Assembly: GCF_900163645.1 (NCBI RefSeq)
Contig: NZ_FUKM01000022.1
Span: 1-44,804 of the forward strand
DNA length: 44,804 bases
Direction: 5' to 3'
Source: Halomonas citrativorans
GTDB lineage: Bacteria > Pseudomonadota > Gammaproteobacteria > Pseudomonadales > Halomonadaceae
The number at the start of each line of letters is the position of its first letter. Position 1 is the stretch's first letter. A program made the position numbers and the translations under genes. Positions 37,640-44,804 of the stretch are shown piece after piece. The notes under the pieces were generated by a model. That model was given only the letters and a program-made list of their open reading frames with translations, was not told the origin of the DNA and ran no database searches.

Positions 37640-39211
37640 ATGGAAGCGATTATAAATGCATTTTTTGACGAAATTCCCGATGCCAATGTTGTCAAAGAAC
37701 GCGTAACCTTTGGTACCTCTGGCCACCGTGGCCGCGCAGATGAACGTACCTTTAACGCTGCTCATATTGCTGCTATTACTCAAGCCGTGGTGGATTTCCG
37801 GCGTGAGGCAGGCTACCAAGGCCCGCTGTTTCTAGGCTTCGATACCCACGCACTTTCCAGGCCTGCCTGGGAGCGTGCACTGCAGGTATTGGTCGCTAAC
37901 GACGTACCGGTATTGATTGAAAAAGGCCACGGCTATACCGCGACGCCGTTGGTTAGCCACGCCATTTTGCAACACAACGCGTCCAGCACAGCGTTAGCCG
38001 ACGGTTTGATTATTACGCCGTCGCATAATCCGCCTGAAGATGGTGGTATTAAGTACAATCCCGCCCACGGCGGCCCGGCCGATACCGACGTGACATCGTG
38101 GATTGAGTTACGTGCCAACGCGTACCTGCTGCGCGAATTGGACGATGTGCCGCTTGTTTCTCTAGAAGAAGCACTTGCCCATGCGCAAGAGTACGATTTT
38201 ACCGCTCATTATGTGTCAGGGCTGAACAGCGTTATCGACATGCAGGCTATTCAGCGGGCAGGCCTTCGCTTGGGGGCCGACCCGATGGGCGGCACTGCGC
38301 TGCCCGTATGGCAGGCGGTTGCAAAGCACTATGCGCTGACACTGGAGGTGGTCAATACCCAGGTGGATGCGTCCTTTGCGTTTATGCCGCCCGACCATGA
38401 CGGTAAAACCCGTATGGATTGTTCAAGTTCGGCGGCGATGGCGAACCTGTTAACAATGAAAGACCGCTTCGACATCGCCTTTGGCAACGACCCGGACGCC
38501 GACCGCCACGGTATTGTAGATGCCAATGGCTTGATGAACCCTAACCACTTTTTAGTGGTGTGTATTGATTACTTGATGACGCATCGGCCAGAGTGGGCGG
38601 CGTCGCTAAAAATCGGTAAGACGCTGGTATCATCTTCCATGATTGACCGAGTGGTGGCGTCGCATAATCGTGAGCTTTATGAAGTACCGGTTGGGTTTAA
38701 GTGGTTTGTCGATGGCCTGCATAAAGGGTGGTTGGCCTTTGGTGGCGAAGAAAGTGCTGGCGCCAGCCTGCTAACCCGCGATGGGGCAGCGTGGTCGACC
38801 GATAAAGACGGTATCGCGCTGTGTTTGCTGGCAGCCGAGATATTGGCCGTTACCGGGAAGACGCCAAGCGTTTACTACCGCGAGTTGACTCAGCGCTTTG
38901 GTGAGCCTTGCTATAAACGCGTCGATACCGCTTGTACGCCTGAAGAAAAAGCGGCTTTCAAAAAGCTGAACAGTGAGAGCGTGACGGTACAAACACTGGC
39001 AGGAGAGGCGATTACCGCTGTGCTGGTGACAGCGCCCGGTAATGGGGCGAGCATTGGAGGTATCAAGGTGACCACCGAAAACGGCTGGTTCGCTGCACGC
39101 CCCAGCGGCACGGAATCGCTCTACAAGGTATATGCTGAAAGCTTCAAAGGCCCTGAGCATTTGGATGAGTTGATTGAAAGTGCCAAGGCATTGCTGTCGG
39201 CTATTTTATAG
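37640..39211 (+). CDS. pgm: phosphoglucomutase (alpha-D-glucose phosphate-specific)
   Basis: 523 residues; slightly shorter than E. coli Pgm (546). Interconverts glucose-6-phosphate and glucose-1-phosphate for GalU. Visible: FGTSGHRGRADERTFN, the phosphoserine loop TPSHNPPEDGGIKYN, the Mg loop DPDADRHG, the sugar-binding GGEESAGAS and ARPSGTESLYKVY. AGGAAG lies upstream of the ATG. The N terminus starts closer to the first motif than in E. coli Pgm, which explains the length difference. Confidence 0.95.
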   Translation: MEAIINAFFDEIPDANVVKERVTFGTSGHRGRADERTFNAAHIAAITQAVVDFRREAGYQGPLFLGFDTHALSRPAWERALQVLVANDVPVLIEKGHGYTATPLVSHAILQHNASSTALADGLIITPSHNPPEDGGIKYNPAHGGPADTDVTSWIELRANAYLLRELDDVPLVSLEEALAHAQEYDFTAHYVSGLNSVIDMQAIQRAGLRLGADPMGGTALPVWQAVAKHYALTLEVVNTQVDASFAFMPPDHDGKTRMDCSSSAAMANLLTMKDRFDIAFGNDPDADRHGIVDANGLMNPNHFLVVCIDYLMTHRPEWAASLKIGKTLVSSSMIDRVVASHNRELYEVPVGFKWFVDGLHKGWLAFGGEESAGASLLTRDGAAWSTDKDGIALCLLAAEILAVTGKTPSVYYRELTQRFGEPCYKRVDTACTPEEKAAFKKLNSESVTVQTLAGEAITAVLVTAPGNGASIGGIKVTTENGWFAARPSGTESLYKVYAESFKGPEHLDELIESAKALLSAIL

Positions 39212-39266
39212 CGCGTTACCCGCCAGCAGGTGGCGCTCGTTACGCAATGAAATAAGGAAATAAGTC

Positions 39267-40121
39267 ATGAGCCAGGTGCGCAAAGCGATTATCCCCGTCG
39301 CCGGTTTTGGTACGCGGTTGTTGCCCATTAGCAAGGCCATCCCCAAGGAAATGGTGCCTGTTGTGGATCGCCCCTTAATTCAGCACGTCATAGAGGAAGC
39401 ATTGGCAGCTGGCATTAATGAAATTATCCTGGTGACACGTTCAGGTAAATCGGCGATTGAAGACCATTTTGATGTCCATGCTGAACTTGAGGATGCACTG
39501 GCCAGTAAAGGGAAAGATGCATTGTTGGCAACGCTCGCAGCCATTGCCCCGCCAGAACTTAAAATTACCAGCGTGCGCCAGGCAAACGCTAAGGGCTTGG
39601 GGCATGCGGTCTTTTGTGCTGCGCATTTACTGGGTAAGGATGAGCCGTTTGCAGTTATCCTTCCGGATGTGTTGGTAAAGTCTCAGCCAGGCAGTAATAC
39701 CTGTGATTTGGGTCGTATGGTGGAGCTTTGGGATACCAGCAGCGCCGCGCAAATTATGGTGGAAGCAGTGCCCCAGGAAGACGTTTATCGTTATGGTATT
39801 GTTGACTGCGATGAGCCCAGCGCCGGTGAAAGCGCGGATATGCGCGGCGTGGTCGAGAAACCCAAGCCCGAAGACGCGCCCTCACGGTTGTCGGTCATTG
39901 GCCGGTATATTCTGCCGTATCGGATTATGGAGCTTTTACGCGACCAGCCGCCTGGCGCCGGTAATGAAATTCAGTTGACTGACGCCATTGACCGCTTAAT
40001 GCAGGAAGGCCAGCAGGTCCAGGCGTTCCGAATGCAAGGGCGCACCTTCGATTGCGGCCATATTGAAGGCTGGCTGCAAGCGAATAACACGCTTGCCCGT
40101 GAGGCGGGCTACGGTCTGTAA
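39267..40121 (+). CDS. galU: UTP--glucose-1-phosphate uridylyltransferase
   Basis: 284 residues. Makes UDP-glucose from UTP and glucose-1-phosphate. The N-terminal nucleotide loop GFGTRLLPISKAIPKEM, PLIQHVIEEAL, ILVTRSGKSAIEDHFD, the RQANAKGLGHAV block, LPDVLV (Asp at the metal site) and VEKPKPEDAPS are typical of bacterial GalU. AAGGA lies about eight bases before the ATG. It forms the supply group with pgm and ugd, and a strong terminator follows. Confidence 0.96.
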   Translation: MSQVRKAIIPVAGFGTRLLPISKAIPKEMVPVVDRPLIQHVIEEALAAGINEIILVTRSGKSAIEDHFDVHAELEDALASKGKDALLATLAAIAPPELKITSVRQANAKGLGHAVFCAAHLLGKDEPFAVILPDVLVKSQPGSNTCDLGRMVELWDTSSAAQIMVEAVPQEDVYRYGIVDCDEPSAGESADMRGVVEKPKPEDAPSRLSVIGRYILPYRIMELLRDQPPGAGNEIQLTDAIDRLMQEGQQVQAFRMQGRTFDCGHIEGWLQANNTLAREAGYGL

Positions 40122-40148
40122 GTTAGCACGCATATATGTTTGCATCGT

Positions 40149-40175
40149 AAGCCGCCATTTTTGGCGGCTTTTACG
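40149..40175 (+). terminator. Rho-independent terminator after galU
   Basis: Perfect stem AAGCCGCCA (40149-40157) with TGGCGGCTT (40162-40170), four-base T loop and following T residues. Confidence 0.88.
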
Positions 40176-40180
40176 TTTTA

Positions 40181-40320
40181 GGGTTTGTACGAAAAGTCGC
40201 TGAGCGAAGGCCAGACAAGACAAAAATCAGCGAAAAAACGGAGTTTACATGGGTAAATGAGTATTTTGAGCTGATTTTTAACGCCGTATGGTCGAGCGCA
40301 AGCAGTTTTCGTACAAAGCC
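40181..40320. mobile_element. 140-bp MITE-like element with terminal inverted repeats
   Basis: Left end GGGTTTGTACGAAAA and right end, reversed, GGCTTTGTACGAAAA match at 14 of 15 positions. TA stands on both sides (40179-40180 and 40321-40322; TAG if the left end starts one base later), which fits a 2-3 bp target duplication. Interior blocks AAAAATCAGC (40222-40231) and GCTGATTTTT (40270-40279) extend the inverted symmetry, so the element could form a long imperfect hairpin. No coding capacity. It is unrelated in sequence to the REP-like repeats. The parent transposase family (IS5- or IS630-like by target) is not determined. Confidence 0.75.
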
Positions 40321-40361
40321 TAGGCTGCGGGTTAAAACGATGTAGCAGACAAGGGGGCAGT

Positions 40362-41123
40362 ATGAATGATTTGTTAGCAGAGGTATGTGCGATTGCCCGT
40401 GAGGCGGGCGATGCTATTTTACGTGTTTACGCTCAACCGTTCGATGTAGCGATTAAAGCGGATAACAGCCCCGTCACCGCCGCCGATAACGCGGCAAACC
40501 AGATTATTTTAGACAAGCTGAAAGCGCTTCCAGAGCGGATCCCCATTCTTTCAGAAGAAGGGGACGAAGTATTCACCGGGCCGGATGCCAGCGGGCGCTA
40601 TTGGCTGGTGGACCCGTTGGATGGCACGAAAGAGTTTGTAAAGCGCAATGATGAGTTCACGGTGAATATCGCCCTCATCGAGAACGGCAAGCCTGTATTG
40701 GGCGTTGTGTTGGCACCGGTATTTAACGTGGCGTATATCGCAGCTAGCGGTGTGGGAGCGTTTAAGATTGATAAACATGGGCAGCGAGTCGCTATTCATG
40801 TTTCCGGTAGGCCAAAAGAAGGTACCCCGTGGCGCGTAATGGGGAGCCGTTCCCATGCCAGCCCCTATTTGGAAGATTGGTTAAAGCAGCTAGGCCCTCA
40901 CGAGACAAGGCCCATGGGCAGTTCGTTGAAATTTGGCATCATCGCCGAAGGCAGTGCCGATGTATATCCACGCCTCGGCCCCACCAGCCTATGGGACACC
41001 GCCGCCGCTCAAGCGGTAGTCGAACAAGCGGGTGGACGGGTAGTGACCCTGGACGGCAGCCCGCTTTGTTATGCCAACCCCAACGAAACCCTCAACCCGG
41101 ATTTTGTTGTTTGGGGGCATTAA
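40362..41123 (+). CDS. cysQ: 3'(2'),5'-bisphosphate nucleotidase CysQ
   Basis: 253 residues. Mg-dependent hydrolysis of adenosine 3',5'-bisphosphate (PAP) from sulfate assimilation; inositol-monophosphatase fold. Motifs: SEEGDEV, DPLDGTKEFVKRNDEFTVN (first metal site), and LWDTAAAQAVVEQAGG with the late metal Asp. Length matches E. coli CysQ (246). A strong AAGGGGG precedes the ATG. Not obviously tied to the polysaccharide genes, though it could clear PAP if sulfation took place. Confidence 0.94.
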   Translation: MNDLLAEVCAIAREAGDAILRVYAQPFDVAIKADNSPVTAADNAANQIILDKLKALPERIPILSEEGDEVFTGPDASGRYWLVDPLDGTKEFVKRNDEFTVNIALIENGKPVLGVVLAPVFNVAYIAASGVGAFKIDKHGQRVAIHVSGRPKEGTPWRVMGSRSHASPYLEDWLKQLGPHETRPMGSSLKFGIIAEGSADVYPRLGPTSLWDTAAAQAVVEQAGGRVVTLDGSPLCYANPNETLNPDFVVWGH

Positions 41124-41232
41124 CGGAAAAATGCCACCACCGCGTAAATAATGCATAGAGGTGTGGTTTAACCATCGGGCGCGGCATTTGTTACCGTGCG
41201 CGGAAATTCATCCTGTCTCGATGTGACGCAAC

Positions 41233-41479
41233 CGTAGCACCGCGCTGCCGGGGTTGGGTGCGGTTCCAGGCCTGGGTGGCACATCCGGGCGGCTGGCGCC
41301 GCCTTTCGCGGGTGCCGCAGGCTCGTTCCTCGCCTGCGTTACCGCGCGCTACGATTCAGCGCATATCGATGCGGAGTGCTTCAATCGTAGTGCGGTGTAA
41401 GCGAAGCGCACCCGCAGCGGCGGCCCGCGCGCTGCCGGGGTTGGGTGCGGAGGCCTGGGCGCACATCCGGGCGGCTGGA
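41233..41479 (+). repeat. REP/BIME-like repeats adjoining the RAYT gene
   Basis: In the 377-bp gap after cysQ. A copy at about 41233-41354 has its left arm internally deleted (CGTAG directly before CACCGCGCTGCCGGGG) but a complete right arm. A second copy starts at 41386 with CGTAGTGCGGTGTAAGCG and breaks off at about 41479 inside the right-arm start GGCGGCTGG, some 20 bases from the 3' end of the RAYT gene. That edge may mark an insertion or deletion point. Confidence 0.88.
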
Positions 41480-41500
41480 ATAGATACTACTTATAGGCTG

Positions 41501-42010
41501 TTATTCCCAGTCCATTTTGGAAACGTCGGGAATGCGTTCTGAACCCCAGTCGCTTTCGTACCATCCTTTCTTTACGTATTGATGGAAGCTTGACCACTTC
41601 CAGTCGCGAGGTGCTTTGGCCCAGCCGTGTTTCACCGGGTTATAGTGAATGTAATCAATATGTCGCTGCCAGTCGTTTTCGTCCCGAATAACGTGCTCCC
41701 AAAAGCCTCGTTGCCAAGCGTTTGGGTTTCCAGGGGGGAGGAGAAAATCTTTCGATGCATACTTTTTGATATCTCTCCAACGAGAAGAGTAATCAGAATC
41801 ATCTTCCGGGAGGGGCCAAAGGCAGTGAAGGTGGTCGGGGAGAAGTACAAAGGCCTCCATGACAAAAGGTTGCTCTTCGCGTACTCGGCGAAAAGCTCTC
41901 CCAAGCGCATTAATATTGAGTTGATCGGCGAGCAACGGCTGGCGCGAATGGGTCACGACCGTAAAGAAATAGCTGCCTCCGGGCACGTAGGCTCGCCGAT
42001 AGATTGCCAT
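41501..42010 (-). CDS. REP-associated tyrosine transposase (RAYT, Y1_Tnp/HUH)
   Basis: 169 residues. Single-strand HUH endonuclease of the IS200/IS605-like Y1 group, associated with REP/BIME sequences. Seen: [19 protein letters not shown] start, [15 protein letters not shown] with the HLH metal motif, and [11 protein letters not shown] holding the candidate catalytic Tyr, then [11 protein letters not shown] typical of RAYTs. The ATG has AAAGGAAG upstream. No terminal inverted repeats of a regular IS surround it; REP-like repeats flank both sides (41233-41479, and degenerate copies from 42095). It appears intact. Confidence 0.92.
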   Translation of the reverse strand: MAIYRRAYVPGGSYFFTVVTHSRQPLLADQLNINALGRAFRRVREEQPFVMEAFVLLPDHLHCLWPLPEDDSDYSSRWRDIKKYASKDFLLPPGNPNAWQRGFWEHVIRDENDWQRHIDYIHYNPVKHGWAKAPRDWKWSSFHQYVKKGWYESDWGSERIPDVSKMDWE

Positions 42011-42094
42011 TACTGCCTTCCTTTAAAATATTTATAAATATTACGAGGTAAGGTTAATGGGTTATGAGATGTATGTCATCTTGAGGGCATTTTG

Positions 42095-42180
42095 CTCGCG
42101 GGTGCGCTAACGCTTACGCCACATTACAAGGTTTGAATGTAGTGCGCGGTAGGGCTTTGACGCGCCCGCGATGGTGCCAA
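42095..42180. repeat. degenerate REP-like arms upstream of the RAYT gene
   Basis: GCTCGCGGGTGCGCTAACGCTTACGCC followed by ATGTAGTGCGCGGTAGGG and a shortened GCGCCCGCGATGGTGCC. Both resemble family arms in opposite orientations but have lost much of the middle. They lie between the RAYT start and the end of rnk. Confidence 0.6.
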
Positions 42181-42198
42181 AAGGCGGTAAGAACGTTA

Positions 42199-42612
42199 TT
42201 AACGATGGAGCTGCTGTTCGCGTTCGGGCTGCCACAAGATGGCGTCGATACGTAGGCGGACTTCGGAGTTATTGGGTAAAGGCCAATCAATAATATCGCC
42301 TACTTTGAGGCCGATAAGGCCCGCGCCAATGGGCGCCATTACCGAAATGCCGTCCTCAACCGTGCTGAGTGCATGAGGGTAAACCAGTGTGCGCACCATT
42401 TGGCGCCCGCGGGTTAGGTCAGTGAAGCGGATTTGGCTGTTCATGCTGACCACGTCGTCGGGGATTTCCTGGGGATCAATCACTTCCCCGCGGGTTAACT
42501 CTTCCTCAAGCAGCATGGCCACGGCAAGCTCTTTATCCGTAGCGTTATCAATCAAGCGCTGCAAGCGTTCTGCATCAAGACGGTTAATCATAATGGGAGG
42601 ACGTTGTCCCAT
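42199..42612 (-). CDS. rnk: regulator of nucleoside diphosphate kinase
   Basis: 137 residues from the ATG read at 42612; a GTG two codons earlier is too near the AAGGAG, which sits seven bases before this ATG. GreA/GreB-like C-terminal fold with a short coiled-coil N terminus (RLDAERLQRLIDNA). Conserved blocks: VSMNSQIRFTDL and VMAPIGAGLIGLKVGD. In E. coli Rnk binds RNA polymerase and affects Ndk levels. Its 3' end faces the REP-like arms and the RAYT gene. Confidence 0.92.
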   Translation of the reverse strand: MGQRPPIMINRLDAERLQRLIDNATDKELAVAMLLEEELTRGEVIDPQEIPDDVVSMNSQIRFTDLTRGRQMVRTLVYPHALSTVEDGISVMAPIGAGLIGLKVGDIIDWPLPNNSEVRLRIDAILWQPEREQQLHR

Positions 42613-42691
42613 GGTCACTCTCCTTGGAAAGCAATGAAATCAATTGAATACTTTTACTTAACAGTAAATAAACGATTTTGTAGCTGTCAAT

Positions 42692-42723
42692 AAAAACAGT
42701 CCCCCCTTTTTAGGGAGGACTGT
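42692..42723 (-). terminator. Rho-independent terminator of gdhA (minus strand)
   Basis: Hairpin ACAGTCCCCCC / GGGAGGACTGT (42696-42723) with one internal mismatch, followed on the minus strand by TTTTTA. It lies about 40 bases past the gdhA stop and before rnk. Confidence 0.85.
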
Positions 42724-42763
42724 TCGCCATGGCCAGTGTAAGCGATCTAGCAGAGGAAGGCGA

Positions 42764-44176
<1,413 letters not shown>

Positions 44177-44411
44177 TTAAACGAGGGATGCGCTTTCTTG
44201 CATACCCTATGTCGTTTCGGAATGGGTAAAAAAATAGTGAAATTTAGACCAAAGTCGCAGTGTTTTGCTTAAAAAAGCAGAATATTAACAAAGTCAGTTA
44301 AACGATATTTAAACGTAATGCAGCCCATAGCGCCAGCCATCATTGCCATATTGGTGGGGCGTGATTCAACCGACGTGCGCGGTAATTCACCCTGCCTCGA
44401 TGTGACCCAAT

Positions 44412-44804
44412 CGTAGTGCGGTGTAAGCGAAGCGCACCCGCAGCGGCGGCCCGGCGCAAAAGCAGCGCACAGCGCTGCCGGGGTTGGGTGTGGTTTCAAG
44501 CATGGGCGGCACATCCGGGCGGCTGGCGCCGCCTTTCGCGGGTGCCGTAGGCTCGTTCCTCGCCTGCGTTACCACGCGCTACGATTTGCCATGTTGATGT
44601 GGCGTGATTCAACCGTCGTGCGCGGTAATTCACCCTGTCTCGATGTGACGCAACCGTAGTGCGGTGTAAGCGAAGCGCACCCGCAAAGCAGCGCCCTGCG
44701 CTGCCGGGGTGAGGGTTGGGTATGGCTCTAGGCCTGGACGGCACATCCGGGGCGGCTGGCGCCGCCTTTCGCGGGTGCCGCAGGCTCGTTCCTCGCCTGC
44801 GTTA
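44412..44804 (+). repeat. REP/BIME-like repeats at the right window edge
   Basis: Two full-type copies: 44412-44583, and 44655 to the window end, where the right arm is cut at CGTTA. They are joined by a longer linker with GATTCAACCGTCGTGCGCGGTA than in the ugd-pgm array. The orientation is opposite to the copies at the left edge. Confidence 0.9.

Noticed and set aside
41501..42010. Complete insertion sequence around the RAYT gene
   Set aside because: No terminal inverted repeats or target duplication at its borders; RAYTs normally occur as single genes with REPs.

Overview
The window looks like chromosomal DNA of a moderately GC-rich gammaproteobacterium, most probably a halomonad (Halomonas-like). 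This is inferred from the style of the housekeeping proteins (GlmS, GlmM, GalU, CysQ, Rnk, GdhA) and from a RAYT/REP-type repeat family; no rRNA or tRNA gene was found to fix the taxonomy. Most of the window is one large cell-surface polysaccharide locus read on the + strand, with a short minus-strand block (RAYT, rnk, gdhA) at the right end.

Layout. 1-1686: palindromic repeats, then a beta-CASP metallo-beta-lactamase (RNA-processing type). 1770-8238: an AlgX/AlgJ-like acetyltransferase, a KpsT-like ABC ATPase with no permease beside it, and two coiled-coil proteins coupled by an ATGA overlap. 8341-19795: a clearly AT-rich block. It holds all five enzyme types of the UDP-ManNAc3NAcA pathway (WbpI, TviB/WbpA, WbpB, WbpD, WbpE types), a tandem GT4 protein, a glucuronyl-C5-epimerase-like protein, a methyltransferase, a GT-A-like protein and an 86-residue coiled-coil protein. 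20001-23417: glmS and glmM, which supply UDP-GlcNAc. 23456-35693: a GC-richer block of very large multidomain glycosyltransferases, a coiled-coil/methyltransferase-like protein and a second AlgX-like protein. 35792-41123: ugd, pgm, galU (UDP-glucose and UDP-glucuronate supply) and cysQ. 41501-44116 (minus strand): a REP-associated tyrosine transposase, rnk and gdhA.

How the genes fit together. GlmS and GlmM feed GlcNAc; the WbpI/A/B/D/E set turns UDP-GlcNAc into a di-N-acetylated mannuronate nucleotide; Pgm, GalU and Ugd provide UDP-Glc and UDP-GlcA. The glycosyltransferases would assemble a uronate-rich polymer, a C5-epimerase-like enzyme may flip uronates, and two AlgX-like proteins may O-acetylate it. 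No Wzx, Wzy, polysaccharide-export outer-membrane protein, chain-length regulator or ABC permease was seen, so export must be completed by genes outside the window.

The most unusual feature is a duplicated aromatic motif module (FDxxWY..YPDVA..P..HY..G..EGR, two copies per protein). It occurs in four proteins of this locus, fused either to glycosyltransferase domains or to long coiled coils carrying apparently degenerate methyltransferase domains. This suggests a scaffolded glycan-assembly complex. A second striking feature is a family of roughly 150-170 bp two-armed palindromic repeats. They are confined to the GC-rich parts and flank a RAYT gene.
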